Positions 17,751 through 26,728 of a stretch of DNA of 64,000 nt are shown in pieces. The DNA lies in the NCBI RefSeq assembly GCF_030816725.1, contig NZ_JAUSYG010000001.1, positions 1,426,001 through 1,490,000 on the forward strand. Reading direction: 5' to 3'. The first letter of the stretch is position 1; each line of letters starts with the position of its first letter. Source of the stretch: Pseudarthrobacter defluvii (GTDB lineage: Bacteria > Actinomycetota > Actinomycetes > Actinomycetales > Micrococcaceae). Under the pieces are notes generated by a model that made no database searches, had not been told where the DNA came from, and saw nothing but the letters and a program-made list of their open reading frames with translations. The position numbers and the translations under genes were made by a program.

Positions 17751-18151
17751 GTCCGGCCGTCCCGGCTGCGCGAGAGGAACCTGCCGGTCCGCCACCCCGC
17801 GCCGGCGGCCGCCAGGCCAAGGACCAGTGACAGCGCCAGGTACGTGATCCAGACCGGGTGGGCGGAGGCCCGCACCAACTGGTCGGAGGCGTAGATGACC
17901 GCGGAAAAGGTGGTGAAGGAGCCCAGCAGGCCGGGCCCCAGGGCCGCGCGAAGCCAGAACGCCGTCTGCGGGCGGGCCATCCAGAGAGTGGTCAGTGCCG
18001 CCAGGACGAAACTGCCGCTGATGTTGATGGCCAGGGTGGCCCAGGGAACGGAGCCGGGCGCGTCCGGGAATGCCAGCCCCAGCCCGTAGCGCAATTCGCT
18101 GCCGATCAACGCCCCAACGGCCACGGCCAGCCAGGCGGAGCTGCCGGGCAT
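17747..18151 (-). CDS. crcB: Fluoride channel FluC/CrcB, first subunit gene
   Basis: 134 residues from ATG 18151 (GTG 18157 is an in-frame alternative one base after the mntR stop). Motifs GSELRYGLG, LAINISGSFVLA and GLLGSFTTFSAVI are the FluC hallmarks. It probably pairs with the product of the overlapping downstream crcB to make a heterodimeric fluoride channel. It is the third gene of a methyltransferase-mntR-crcB-crcB run, so it may be transcribed with the metal regulator; no fluoride riboswitch is visible ahead of it. Confidence 0.93.
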   Translation of the reverse strand: MPGSSAWLAVAVGALIGSELRYGLGLAFPDAPGSVPWATLAINISGSFVLAALTTLWMARPQTAFWLRAALGPGLLGSFTTFSAVIYASDQLVRASAHPVWITYLALSLVLGLAAAGAGWRTGRFLSRSRDGRT

Positions 18152-18158
18152 CGACACG

Positions 18159-18872
18159 TCAGCGTCCGCCCAGGACGCAGCCCGGGTGGGGGGTGTCGCT
18201 GGAGACCCACAGCGCGGAGGCGATTTCATCGGCAAGGTCATAGTCGCGGGGTGCGCCGGAGCCGCCGATCCGCACGACCAGGGCACCGCCGAACGGACGC
18301 CGGCCCACCACCTCCACTTCCTCGTCGAGGTCGATGTCCTGTGAGGCGAGGTACCGCAGCAGCTCAGGGTTGTCATCGCTGATCCGGGTAATCCGGCCAC
18401 TGTGGCCCTCGTCCAGTTCGGCGAGCAGGTGGGCGTGCGGCATCAGCACCTGGCCATCGGCCGTGGGAATGGGGTCGCCGTGCGGGTCCCGTTTCGGGTC
18501 CCCGAGCTTGGCCGCGACACGTTTGATGAACGTGTCCGAGACCGCGTGCTCCAGCTGTTCAGCCTCATCGTGCACTTCATCCCAGCTGTAGCCAAGCCGC
18601 TGGACCAGGTACGTCTCGATCAGCCGGTGGCGGCGGACCATGGCAAGGGCCAGCCGCAGTCCAGCCTCGGTCAGGGTGACGGCGCTGTAGGGCTTGTGGT
18701 CCACCAGGCCCTGGTCCTTCAGTTTGCGGACCATTTCGGAAACCGAAGAATTGGCAACGCCCAGCCGCTGTGCCAGCTGCGAGGACGTGATGGGCTTGTC
18801 CTGCCATTCGGTGAATGAGTAGATGACCTTGACGTAGTCCTCGATCGAGGAGGAGGGCGCGCTGGTCTTCAC
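18159..18872 (-). CDS. mntR: DtxR/MntR-family metal-dependent transcriptional repressor
   Basis: 237 residues from GTG 18872. N-terminal winged helix (SSQLAQRLGVANSSVSEMVRKL), dimer/metal domain with RRHRLIETYL and VHDEAEQLEHAVSD, and a C-terminal SH3-like FeoA domain (DLDEEVEVVGRRPFGG). In DtxR/IdeR the equivalent of DEAEQLEH has Cys (DEACRWEH); here it is Glu, as in manganese-selective MntR, so manganese sensing is the better guess. The frame is open upstream to 19046 but that part overlaps the methyltransferase gene. No manganese transporter is adjacent; the targets are elsewhere. Confidence 0.88.
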   Translation of the reverse strand: MKTSAPSSSIEDYVKVIYSFTEWQDKPITSSQLAQRLGVANSSVSEMVRKLKDQGLVDHKPYSAVTLTEAGLRLALAMVRRHRLIETYLVQRLGYSWDEVHDEAEQLEHAVSDTFIKRVAAKLGDPKRDPHGDPIPTADGQVLMPHAHLLAELDEGHSGRITRISDDNPELLRYLASQDIDLDEEVEVVGRRPFGGALVVRIGGSGAPRDYDLADEIASALWVSSDTPHPGCVLGGR

Positions 18873-18918
18873 GGGTTCAAGCCTACCGGGTGCTCCCCGG
18901 CCGCAGCGTCTGCTGCGT

Positions 18919-19677
18919 TCATGCCTTGACGGCGCGCCAGGCGAGCGTGAGGTATGGAAGGTCGAGTTCCTGCCCAGGGCCGTAGGCGAGGTGTTCGTGC
19001 AGGTACCAGTCCAGGTTCGCCAGGACCTTGGCCCGCGTGGCCTCACCGGCGCGGAGGTAGTAACTGCGCGACTTGGTGAGCTCCATCAGGTCTGCGGTGG
19101 TCACCGTGTCCTGCCAGTGCGTCACGTGCCCTTCGAGCCCGTGGAATTCGGGTCCCACCACGGGTTTGTGGCCCGGCCGGTATACGTCACCGGCGTGCAT
19201 GATCCGCGAGAGCCGGTGCACCCAGGGCACCGAGGTGTCCAGCTGGTTCCACACCAGGCCCAGGGTTCCGTTCGGGCGCAGGACCCGGGCGAGTTCGGTG
19301 CTTGCAGCCAGGGGGTCGCACCAGTGCCATGCCTGGGCAACGGTTACGACGTCGAATCGCGCGGCGGGAAGTCCGGTCACCTCGGCCGTGCCCAGCACAG
19401 CCGTGGCGGCAGGGTAGTGGGCTTTCAGCTGGGTGAGCATGTCCGCAGAGGGGTCGACGGCGGTAACGTCCAGTCCCATGTCCAGCAGCAGCGCGGTGAA
19501 CTTTCCCGTGCCCGCCCCGATGTCCAGGGCATCATGGGCGCCGGCGGGCACCAGCCACCGGGCCGACTCCTCCGGGTATCCGGGCCGGACCCGCTGGTAA
19601 TGCCTTCCGCCGTCCTGGAAACTCTGCCCGAGCTCCCGGCGCCGCCCGGGATCGAGCTTTGGGCCGCCCCAGACCAC
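18919..19677 (-). CDS. Class I SAM-dependent methyltransferase
   Basis: 252 residues. The SAM-binding motif DIGAGTGKFT, acidic post-motif VTAVDPSADML and VVTVAQAWHWCD place it in the class I Methyltransf_11/25 type. The substrate is unknown; similar proteins methylate small molecules. GTG 19677 is preceded at 4 bases by AAGGAGG (19688-19682). mntR starts 46 bases downstream of its stop on the same strand, suggesting co-transcription. No membrane segment. Confidence 0.87.
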   Translation of the reverse strand: MVWGGPKLDPGRRRELGQSFQDGGRHYQRVRPGYPEESARWLVPAGAHDALDIGAGTGKFTALLLDMGLDVTAVDPSADMLTQLKAHYPAATAVLGTAEVTGLPAARFDVVTVAQAWHWCDPLAASTELARVLRPNGTLGLVWNQLDTSVPWVHRLSRIMHAGDVYRPGHKPVVGPEFHGLEGHVTHWQDTVTTADLMELTKSRSYYLRAGEATRAKVLANLDWYLHEHLAYGPGQELDLPYLTLAWRAVKA

Positions 19678-19768
19678 GTGGCCTCCTTCTGATGCTGCCG
19701 ATGTGGATGTCTTTTGAATCTACCGCACGGAGGGCATCAGCAGGTTGGCGGAAAAGGCGACCCCCTGC

Positions 19769-21178
19769 TCAGTCGTCGAGGCAGGGTGCTGCCCCGGCCG
19801 TCCCCGGTGTGTTGGGTGCCCAGTGGGGGTAGGTGCGGGAGTCGTTGGCGGGTATCCAGCGGCCCGCATCCACCACGTAGTCCCAGCCCAGCCCCTCGCT
19901 GCGCAGCGCTCGAATCCCCGCGAGGAGGCGTTCGGCGTCCTCCAGCCGCGAGCCGACGCCGAAGCTTGCCCGAAGGGAGCCGGACGGCAGGCCCAGGCGC
20001 TTCAGCAGGGGGTGGGCGCAGAAGCGTCCGTCGCGCAGGCCCACCCCGTGCTCAGCCGACAGGTAGGCGGCCACCAGCCCTGCGTCGTAGCCCTCAACGG
20101 AGAAGTTGACCACGCCGATGGTGTCCGTTTCGGGGTCCGTGTCCTTGAAGATCTGGTGGACCGTGACGCCGTTGATGCCCTGCAGGCCCTCCACCAGGAA
20201 TGAGCGGATGGCGGATTCGTGTGCGTGCCACCGGTCCTGGTCCAGCCCGGCGATGACCTGGGTGGCGCGGGCCAGGGTGGCGGCGCCGAGGACGTTCGGG
20301 GAGCCCCCCTCATGGCGGGCCGGCCCGGTGGCCCAGCTGACGCCGTCGAGCCTTGCTTCCTTCACGGCGCCGCCGCCGGCGAGGTGCGGGGTTCCCGCGT
20401 CCAGCCAGTCGGGCCGTCCCACCAGCACACCTGCGCCGAAGGGCGCGTAAAGCTTGTGGCCGGAAAAGGCGAGGTAGTCGATGCCGTCCGCGCTGATGTC
20501 CACGCGGCGGTGCGGCGCCAGCTGGGCTGCGTCCACGACGATCCGGGCGCCGTGCCGGTGGGCCAGGGCAGCCAGGGCGCGGATGGGCAGGACTTCGCCG
20601 GTGACGTTGGAAGCGCCGGTTACCGCCAGCAGGCTGACTCCGCCGTGTTCCAGTTCGGCGCGGACGGCGTCCAGGGTGCCGGTAATGGTGTCGGCGGCAA
20701 CGATGCTGCGGTGCGGAACGCCCTGCCATGGCAGCAGGTTGGCGTGGTGTTCGATGTCCAGGTAGAGGACGTCGCCGTCGTGCCGGCCGTCGGTGAGCGG
20801 CAGGCAGCCCGCCAGCAGGTTCAGGGAATCGGTGGTGTTGCGGGTGAAAATCACCGAATCATCCGGGCGGCCGCCCACGAAATCCCGGACGATGGTGCGG
20901 GCATTCTCGTACACAGAGGTGCTGATCTGGGAGGCGTACCCGGCGCCGCGGTGGACGCTGGCGTAGTAGGGCAGGACTTCGTTCAGGTAGGCGGACACCA
21001 CGGAGAGCGCCGGGGCGGAGGCACCATAGTCCAGGTTCGCGTACCGCACGTGGCCGCCCGTGATCAGCGGCGCCTGGATCTCGGCGCCAGTGACGGCGGC
21101 GAGGGGCCGGCCGGCGATGCCACGGGGTTCAGCAGCTTCGGCAATGGCGGGCTTGGGGGAGACGGTGGCAGTTGTCAC
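19769..21178 (-). CDS. PLP-dependent class V aminotransferase / cysteine desulfurase-like protein
   Basis: 469 residues. Fold-type I class V motifs: RNTTDSLNLLAG, DIEHHANLLPW, VVDAAQLAPH, and the PLP lysine in FSGHKLYAPFG. It resembles SufS/CsdA cysteine desulfurases, but no suf genes are adjacent, so the sulfur donor and acceptor are open. GTG 21178 has GAGG upstream; earlier in-frame codons fall inside the SAM-IV riboswitch and are not credible starts. Control by S-adenosylmethionine ties the enzyme to methionine/cysteine or sulfur recycling. The C-terminal 40 residues, after ALRSEGLGWDYVV, look like a lineage extension. Confidence 0.88.
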   Translation of the reverse strand: MTTATVSPKPAIAEAAEPRGIAGRPLAAVTGAEIQAPLITGGHVRYANLDYGASAPALSVVSAYLNEVLPYYASVHRGAGYASQISTSVYENARTIVRDFVGGRPDDSVIFTRNTTDSLNLLAGCLPLTDGRHDGDVLYLDIEHHANLLPWQGVPHRSIVAADTITGTLDAVRAELEHGGVSLLAVTGASNVTGEVLPIRALAALAHRHGARIVVDAAQLAPHRRVDISADGIDYLAFSGHKLYAPFGAGVLVGRPDWLDAGTPHLAGGGAVKEARLDGVSWATGPARHEGGSPNVLGAATLARATQVIAGLDQDRWHAHESAIRSFLVEGLQGINGVTVHQIFKDTDPETDTIGVVNFSVEGYDAGLVAAYLSAEHGVGLRDGRFCAHPLLKRLGLPSGSLRASFGVGSRLEDAERLLAGIRALRSEGLGWDYVVDAGRWIPANDSRTYPHWAPNTPGTAGAAPCLDD

Positions 21179-21243
21179 AGAGACCTCACTTGAATACAGG
21201 ACTCCGGCATAGGGGAATCCGCGCTTGCCGCATCCGCTCCGGA

Positions 21244-21333
21244 CCGGCCTGGTCGTCACCCGGGGCACCCCGCCGCGAATGGAGGGTTGCCGGCCAGCAA
21301 ACCGGGGTTTTGCGCTGGCACTCGTGACCTGGA
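21244..21333 (-). ncRNA. SAM-IV riboswitch aptamer
   Basis: Read on the minus strand: GGTCACGAGTGCCAGCG, CCCCGG, TTGCTGGCCGGCAACCCTCC, GCGGGGTGCCCCGGGTGACGACC in order, matching the actinomycete SAM-IV consensus I know from the family. P1 is GGTCAC (21329-21324) with the GTGACGACC side (21259-21251). It lies about 65 bases upstream of the class V aminotransferase start. The expression platform is probably within 21179-21243, but I cannot fold it reliably. Confidence 0.88.
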
Positions 21334-21410
21334 TAAAAGCGTAGGACATGGGGCGGCTTGGATTGAAGCCGCGCCGATTGTTAAGGGCTTTGTTACGTGC
21401 TGCCGAAGAA

Positions 21411-21446
21411 ACAACGGCGGGCGCCTCCTTTCGAAGGCGCCCGCCG
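21411..21446 (-). terminator. Rho-independent terminator after hisN
   Basis: Stem CGGCGGGCGCCT (21415-21426) with AGGCGCCCGCCG (21435-21446), 12 perfect pairs. Read on the minus strand it is followed by TTGTTTCTTC. It lies 35 bases beyond the hisN stop. Confidence 0.85.
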
Positions 21447-21481
21447 GTGCATTATTCGGTTTCCGTTCGAAATGGCGTTCC

Positions 21482-22294
21482 CTACAGCAGGTCGTCCAGG
21501 TAGGGGTTGAGGCGGTGCAGGACCTCTGAGTGCAGGATGGAGTTGGTGGCCAGGGCGTTCCCGCCGAACGGCCCGTCCTCGCCTTCGAGGGACGTGAAGC
21601 GGCCTCCGGCTTCCATTACGATCGGCACCAGTGCGGCCATGTCGTAAAGGTTCAGCTCAGGTTCGCAGGCGATGTCCACCGAGCCCTCGGCCACCATACA
21701 GTACGACCAAAAATCCCCGTAGGCCCGGGTCCGCCACACCTCCTCGGTGAGGCCAAGGAACTCGTCAAGGTTTCCCCGCTCCTTCCAGCCGGACAGGCTG
21801 GAGTAGGAAAGGGAGGCATCGGAAAGTTTTGACACGTTGGAGACACGCAGCCGGGTGGCAGCGGCCAGGGACCTGCCCATATACGCGCCCATGCCCTTTG
21901 CCGCCCACCAGCGCTTGCCGAGCGCCGGGGCGCTGACCACACCCACCACGGGCTCGCCTTCGTCCACCAGGGCGATCAGCGTGGCCCAGACCGGAACGCC
22001 GCGGACAAAGTTCTTGGTCCCGTCAATCGGATCGATGATCCAGCGGCGCGAACCGTGGCCCGTGCTGCCGAATTCCTCGCCCAGGACCGCGTCCCGGGGC
22101 CGGGAACGGGAGAGCTGGCCGCGGATGGCTTCCTCGGCGGCCTTGTCCGCATCGGTGACCGGCGTAAGGTCCGGCTTGGTCTCAACCTGGAGGTCCAGGG
22201 CCTTGAAGCGGCTCATTGTCTGGTCATCCACGGAGTCGGCCAGGACATGGGCCAGGCGCAGGTCATCGTTGTAGCTCGAAGCGGGTTGGATCAT
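21482..22294 (-). CDS. hisN: Histidinol-phosphatase, inositol monophosphatase fold
   Basis: 270 residues. Metal-dependent phosphatase motifs: [14 protein letters not shown] (binding Mg ions) and [12 protein letters not shown]. The close match to actinobacterial HisN, which removes phosphate from histidinol phosphate, is judged from the N-terminal [20 protein letters not shown]; a related inositol or sugar phosphatase is the alternative. It is the last gene of a minus-strand run doxX-aroA-rsgA-hisN and is followed by a strong terminator. ATG 22294. Confidence 0.88.
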   Translation of the reverse strand: MIQPASSYNDDLRLAHVLADSVDDQTMSRFKALDLQVETKPDLTPVTDADKAAEEAIRGQLSRSRPRDAVLGEEFGSTGHGSRRWIIDPIDGTKNFVRGVPVWATLIALVDEGEPVVGVVSAPALGKRWWAAKGMGAYMGRSLAAATRLRVSNVSKLSDASLSYSSLSGWKERGNLDEFLGLTEEVWRTRAYGDFWSYCMVAEGSVDIACEPELNLYDMAALVPIVMEAGGRFTSLEGEDGPFGGNALATNSILHSEVLHRLNPYLDDLL

Positions 22295-22338
22295 GGTTCC
22301 AAACTACCGTCTGTGGACGGTTCTGCCGGGAGAACGCG

Positions 22339-23454
22339 TCAGTTGACGCTGCCGAGCTCCTTGGTTTCCTGTGCTTCCATGCGGGGGTCCGCGCCCAGCA
22401 GGCGCCGCAGGGAGGACAGCCGCGCAGGGCCGGTGGGACCTGCGTGACCGCCTGCCACCCAGTCATCGAGGCCGCAATCCACTGCCGTGGCCGTGTGCTT
22501 GCAGCCCCGCTCACAGTTTTCGATGCCGGGGGAGAGGTCCGGGAAGGACCGCAGGATCCGGTCCGGGTCCACATGCGCCAGCCCAAATGAACGGATGCCG
22601 GGAGTGTCAATGATCCAGCTGCCCGGCGGTGCGTCCGCCAGGCGCAGGGCCAGGGCCGACGATGACGTATGGCGGCCACGTCCGGTGACGGCATTCACTC
22701 CGCCGGTGGCGCGCTCAGCCCCCGTCAGCGCGTTCACCATGGTGGATTTGCCCACGCCGGAATGGCCCAGCATTACGGTGACATTCCCGTCGAGGTGGGC
22801 GCGGAGGGCGGCTACCGCCGCGCTGTCCAGCCGCGCCGAGAGGCCGTCGTCGGACCGTGCGTCGATGCCGGAGGCCTGTGCATCCGCGGTCCGGCTGATG
22901 ATCATCGGGAAGTCCAGGTGGGTGTAGTTGGACAGCAGTTCCGAAGGGTCTTTGACGTCGGCCTTGGTAACGAGGAGTATCGGCTCGATCCCGGCGTCGT
23001 AGGCTGCCACCAGGGTGCGGTCGATGAACCCGGTGCGGGGCTCCGGGTTGGCGGCCGCCACCACGATCACCAGTTGGTCGGCGTTGGCCACCACGGCCCG
23101 CTCGATGGGGTCCGTATCGTCGGCACTCCGGCGCAGGAGGGTTTTGCGGTCCTGGATCTTGACCAGGCGGGCAAGCGTGTCCGGTGCACCGGACACGTCC
23201 CCGACGAGCGATACGAAGTCGCCGGCAACCACTGGCGAACGGCGAAGTTCGCGGGCGCGCGCTGCGATGATAACGCGTTCGTTGTCCGAGTCCTCATCCA
23301 CGACGGCTGTATACCGGCCGCGGTCCACCGTGATGATCCGTCCGGTCACGGCATCGTCATGGCTGGGCCGGTCCTTGGTGCGGGGCCGGGATCCTTTCTT
23401 GCTGGGGCGGATCCGGACGTCTGATTCGTCCCAGGAATCAGTGCTCCGCGCCAC
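22339..23454 (-). CDS. rsgA: Ribosome small-subunit-dependent GTPase A
   Basis: 371 residues from GTG 23454. OB-fold N-terminus, then a circularly permuted GTPase with motifs in order G4 (VTKAD), G1 (GHSGVGKST) and G3 (DTPG), and a zinc knuckle CERGCKH...DCG near the C-terminus. RsgA matures and checks the 30S subunit. The start overlaps the aroA end by 17 bases. The frame is open upstream to 23583, but that part lies inside aroA and has no RsgA similarity. The aroA-rsgA order next to sigR is conserved in actinobacteria. Confidence 0.93.
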   Translation of the reverse strand: MARSTDSWDESDVRIRPSKKGSRPRTKDRPSHDDAVTGRIITVDRGRYTAVVDEDSDNERVIIAARARELRRSPVVAGDFVSLVGDVSGAPDTLARLVKIQDRKTLLRRSADDTDPIERAVVANADQLVIVVAAANPEPRTGFIDRTLVAAYDAGIEPILLVTKADVKDPSELLSNYTHLDFPMIISRTADAQASGIDARSDDGLSARLDSAAVAALRAHLDGNVTVMLGHSGVGKSTMVNALTGAERATGGVNAVTGRGRHTSSSALALRLADAPPGSWIIDTPGIRSFGLAHVDPDRILRSFPDLSPGIENCERGCKHTATAVDCGLDDWVAGGHAGPTGPARLSSLRRLLGADPRMEAQETKELGSVN

Positions 23455-24826
23455 TGCCGCGCCCTTCCGGCCCGGGTGCCACCGCGGCGTCCTGGGCCAG
23501 CATGTTTTCCCAAAGCTGCGGAAAATCGGGCATGGTCTTGGCGGTGGTGGCGATGTCCTCGACCTGGACGCCGTCCACTGCAAGGCCCAGGATTGCCCCG
23601 GCAGTGGCCATGCGGTGGTCTGCGTAGCTGTGGACGACGCCGGCGTGCAGCCGGGCCGGCCGGATCACCAAGCCGTCACTGGTTTCTTCGGCGTCGCCGC
23701 CGAGCCGTGTGATTTCCGCGACGAGGGCCGCGAGGCGGTCTGTCTCGTGTCCGCGCAGGTGGGCGATTCCAGAAAGCCGGGAAGGGCTTGTGGCCAGTGC
23801 GCACAAGGCGGCAACGGTGGGTGCAAGTTCGCTGGTGTCGGCAAAGTCGCCGCCCTTGATCTCCTGGCCTCCGGTGACGGTCAGGATGCCGTCAGCCAGG
23901 GTGACGTGTGCGCCCATCCTGGCGAGGATGCCGCGCCAAAGATCTCCCACCTGCTGGGTTTCCGCCGGCCAGCCGGGGATCCGCACTGTGCCTTTCGAGG
24001 CCAGCGCAGCCGCCAGGAACGGTCCGGCATTGGAAAGGTCCTGTTCAATCCGTTGGTCGAAGGCGCCGATGGGACCCGGCGCCACCACCCAGTGGTTGGG
24101 GACCGAGTCGTCAACTGACACCCCGGCGCCACGCAGCACAGCCACCGTCATGTTGATGTGGTCCAGGCTGGGCACCGGCTTCCCTACGTGCTCAAGGTGC
24201 AGGCCATCGTCGAACCTGGCCCCCACCAGGAGAAGGGCGGAGACGAACTGGGAGGAGGCGCTGGCGTCGATCACCAGGTGCCCGCCCCGCACCGTTCCCT
24301 TGCCTTCCACTACGAACGGGAGCGACGACGGCGCGGAGCCGTCTTCCGACGTAACCGCGACCCCGAGGGCCTTGAGCGCCTCGATGATGGTCCCCATGGG
24401 GCGCTTCCGGGCGTGCGGATCGCCGTCGAAAATGCTGGCCCCATTGCGGAGCGCCGCCAACGGCGGTACGAACCGCATGACCGTGCCGGCCAGCCCGCAG
24501 TCGATCCTGGTCACGGGTTCCTGGTGGGCCGCCGGCAGCGGAACTACTTCAAGGTCAGGGCCAAAGGCGCCGTCCCCAGGTACCTCGGTGATCGTGGCCC
24601 CCAGCTGCCGGAGCGCTTCGATCATCAGTGCGGAGTCCCTGGAATGCAAGGGCGCGCGCAACCGGGACGGCCCGTCCGCCAGGGCGGCAAGGACCAGATA
24701 CCTGTTGGTCAGGGATTTTGATCCGGGCACCGTCACCGTGGCATTGACGGGCCGGGAAGCAAAAGGTGCGGCCCAATGCTGGACAGGGGCTCCGGATCCG
24801 TCCCGGGTGGCAGCTGTTGCGGTCAT
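23438..24826 (-). CDS. aroA: 3-phosphoshikimate 1-carboxyvinyltransferase (EPSP synthase)
   Basis: 462 residues. Sixth step of the shikimate pathway: joins PEP and shikimate 3-phosphate. Motifs PGSKSLTNRYLVLAALA, IDCGLAGTVMRF, KRPMG and SSQFVSALLL are as expected for the two-domain EPSPS. It starts 6 bases after the doxX stop and overlaps rsgA, so the four genes form a run. ATG 24826. Glyphosate sensitivity class is not assigned here. Confidence 0.95.
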   Translation of the reverse strand: MTATAATRDGSGAPVQHWAAPFASRPVNATVTVPGSKSLTNRYLVLAALADGPSRLRAPLHSRDSALMIEALRQLGATITEVPGDGAFGPDLEVVPLPAAHQEPVTRIDCGLAGTVMRFVPPLAALRNGASIFDGDPHARKRPMGTIIEALKALGVAVTSEDGSAPSSLPFVVEGKGTVRGGHLVIDASASSQFVSALLLVGARFDDGLHLEHVGKPVPSLDHINMTVAVLRGAGVSVDDSVPNHWVVAPGPIGAFDQRIEQDLSNAGPFLAAALASKGTVRIPGWPAETQQVGDLWRGILARMGAHVTLADGILTVTGGQEIKGGDFADTSELAPTVAALCALATSPSRLSGIAHLRGHETDRLAALVAEITRLGGDAEETSDGLVIRPARLHAGVVHSYADHRMATAGAILGLAVDGVQVEDIATTAKTMPDFPQLWENMLAQDAAVAPGPEGRGSGAEH

Positions 24827-24832
24827 TCGTAC

Positions 24833-25378
24833 TTATGCTCCCGTGGCGTGTACGGCACGGCGTACCGCTTTGTCCGCCTTGTTGAGCTTCGTGGTGGTGG
24901 TCCTGCGGGCGTCCGCGGCCAGGTCCGAGGCATTCCTGCGGGCATCGGCTGCCAGGTGCTCGGCGCGCCATGCGAGGCCCGGCTTGCCCGCGGTGTCCAC
25001 GGAGGCCAGCAGGGCACCGCCGCCCAACGAGAGGTTCTTGAGCAGCTGGTTCCGGCGGTTTTCGCGCCCTTCCTTGCTGCTGATGTCCGCACTGCGCCAT
25101 TCAACAAACGTGTTCAACAGGGAAATTGCAGTCAGAAGACCGGCGGAGAGCCGGGAGAACTTGCCAAGGCCGAACAGGACGCCGGCTCCCACCTGGGTTC
25201 CACCGATCACGCGGGCGAGGGTCTTCTCGCTCGCCTGGAAGGGAAGCGAGGAAGCCGCCTTGCGCAGGAGCGGCGAGAGCTGCTGGGCGGTGTCGTCGGA
25301 GTTCTTGAGCTTATCCAGTCCGGCAAGAACGAAACTGGAGGCAAGCATGGGCCGGGCGAGCGTGCGGATAAAAGGCAT
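24833..25378 (-). CDS. DoxX-family membrane protein
   Basis: 181 residues. Four hydrophobic segments in the first 120 residues (starting RTLARPMLASSFVLAGLDKL, then QVGAGVLFGLGKF and SAGLLTAISLLNTF), the DoxX pattern. DoxX-type proteins are linked to redox stress in mycobacteria; the exact role is unknown. A charged C-terminal tail of about 50 residues has two AADARR repeats. ATG 25378 has AGGAGG upstream. It is divergent from sigR, whose SigR-type promoter lies in the 65-270 bases between, and its stop is 6 bases before aroA. Confidence 0.85.
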   Translation of the reverse strand: MPFIRTLARPMLASSFVLAGLDKLKNSDDTAQQLSPLLRKAASSLPFQASEKTLARVIGGTQVGAGVLFGLGKFSRLSAGLLTAISLLNTFVEWRSADISSKEGRENRRNQLLKNLSLGGGALLASVDTAGKPGLAWRAEHLAADARRNASDLAADARRTTTTKLNKADKAVRRAVHATGA

Positions 25379-25442
25379 GGATTTCCTCCTGGATGGACGA
25401 GCCGCGGCGAGCGGCGGAGTCGGTCCTAGTCTTGCACCTTTG

Positions 25443-25469
25443 GGGAATATTTGCCTGCGGAGGGCGGTT
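25443..25469 (+). promoter_or_regulatory. SigR/SigH-type promoter of sigR
   Basis: GGGAAT (25443-25448), an 18-base spacer, then GTT (25467-25469): an exact match to the SigR/SigH consensus GGGAAT-N18-GTT. It lies 186 bases upstream of the sigR ATG, implying positive autoregulation under thiol stress. Confidence 0.8.
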
Positions 25470-25654
25470 ATCGATGTCGGGTCCGTGACAGGGACCCAGG
25501 CGATCATTCACCCGATACAGAGCGGAGTTGGGCCTTGGGGAAGGTGTTGGACGGAACCAGACCGGCGGGGCCGGTGGCAGTGGACATGCTCGCCGCCGGG
25601 CCGCTGGAGTACGGCACGCCCCGGGCGGGGAGCCGGACAGTAGACTTGAAGGCA

Positions 25655-26431
25655 ATGAGCACCTTGGATCCGGCCGTTGCGGCCATGTATGAGGCTACCC
25701 CCGCCGAAGTGAACGGAAGGGCCGGAGCCGCGCCCCTGCCTTCCGGCCAGGCCGGTCCTGCTTCGCCGGCCGCCGAAGCCGGCACAACTGACAGCACCAC
25801 CCTGGACGTCTCCACGGAGACCATGGAGCAGCGCCGTCTTCGCTTCGAACGGGACGCCATGCAGTACGTGGACCAGCTGTACTCGGCTGCGATGCGCATG
25901 GCAAGGAACCCGTCGGACGCGGAGGACCTGGTCCAGGAGGCCTACACCAAGGCCTTCTCGGCGTTCCACCAGTACAAGCCGGGCACCAACCTCAAGGCCT
26001 GGCTGTACAGGATCCTGACCAACACCTACATCAACCTGTACCGCAAGCGGCAGCGCGAGCCGTTGCAGTCCAATTCGGACAGCATTGAGGACTGGCAGCT
26101 GGCACGGGCGGAGTCGCATACCTCAAGCGGACTGCGCTCCGCGGAGGCCGAGGCGTTGGACCACCTTCCGGATTCGGACGTGAAGCGGGCCCTCCAGGAT
26201 ATCCCTGAGGAGTTCCGCCTGGCGGTCTATTTCGCCGACGTGGAGGGCTTCGCCTACAAGGAAATTTCAGACATCATGAACACGCCCATCGGCACCGTGA
26301 TGTCCCGGCTTCACCGCGGCCGGCGAATGTTGCGGGACATGCTCGCGGAATACGCCGCCGAGCGGGGATTCAAAACGGCCGCGGATACGTCGGATGCGGC
26401 AGCAAGCAAAGCACAGGAGAACAGGAAATGA
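25655..26431 (+). CDS. sigR: RNA polymerase sigma factor SigR/SigH (ECF, thiol-oxidative stress)
   Basis: 258 residues. Sigma region 2 with [17 protein letters not shown] and the promoter-melting stretch, and region 4 with [40 protein letters not shown]. In actinobacteria this factor turns on thioredoxin, mycothiol and protease genes after disulfide stress. ATG 25655 has GAAGG close upstream; the frame stays open to 25451 with GTG 25544, GTG 25574 and ATG 25586, so a longer isoform like the unstable SigR' of Streptomyces is possible. Its stop overlaps the rsrA start (ATGA), the usual sigma/anti-sigma coupling. Confidence 0.94.
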   Translation: MSTLDPAVAAMYEATPAEVNGRAGAAPLPSGQAGPASPAAEAGTTDSTTLDVSTETMEQRRLRFERDAMQYVDQLYSAAMRMARNPSDAEDLVQEAYTKAFSAFHQYKPGTNLKAWLYRILTNTYINLYRKRQREPLQSNSDSIEDWQLARAESHTSSGLRSAEAEALDHLPDSDVKRALQDIPEEFRLAVYFADVEGFAYKEISDIMNTPIGTVMSRLHRGRRMLRDMLAEYAAERGFKTAADTSDAAASKAQENRK

Positions 26432-26688
26432 GCGACTGCCAGGGATTGGGCGACTGCGACGACACCCGGATGCAACGCATCTACGAATACCTTGACGGGG
26501 CGCTGACCCGCGAGGACCTGACCGAGATCAAGAACCACCTGGATGAGTGCCCTGAGTGCACCCAGCAGTATGACCTCGAGTGCGTCATCCGTAATATGGT
26601 CAAGCGCTCCTGCACCGAGTCCGCTCCGGACAACCTGAAGAACGCCATCCTGGACAGGATCCACGCGATTCGTCCCGTGGAGGCATAG
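26428..26688 (+). CDS. rsrA: Mycothiol-system anti-sigma factor RsrA
   Basis: 86 residues. Zinc-binding anti-sigma (ZAS) domain with His in NHLDECPEC giving the H-x3-C-x2-C signature, plus further cysteines (SDC, GDCDD, LEC, RSC). RsrA-type proteins hold SigR until cysteine oxidation releases zinc and forms a disulfide. Translationally coupled to sigR by a 4-base overlap. A bidirectional terminator follows at 26729-26770. Confidence 0.93.
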   Translation: MSDCQGLGDCDDTRMQRIYEYLDGALTREDLTEIKNHLDECPECTQQYDLECVIRNMVKRSCTESAPDNLKNAILDRIHAIRPVEA

Positions 26689-26728
26689 GCGGGCATTAGC
26701 CCCAGTGCGCGGTTCGAGTCCGTAGACA

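Noticed and set aside
26700..26725. GGTTCGAGTCC resembling a tRNA T-arm after rsrA
   Set aside because: The flanking bases do not form a T stem or acceptor, and no D or anticodon arm is present; I see no tRNA or att-site evidence.
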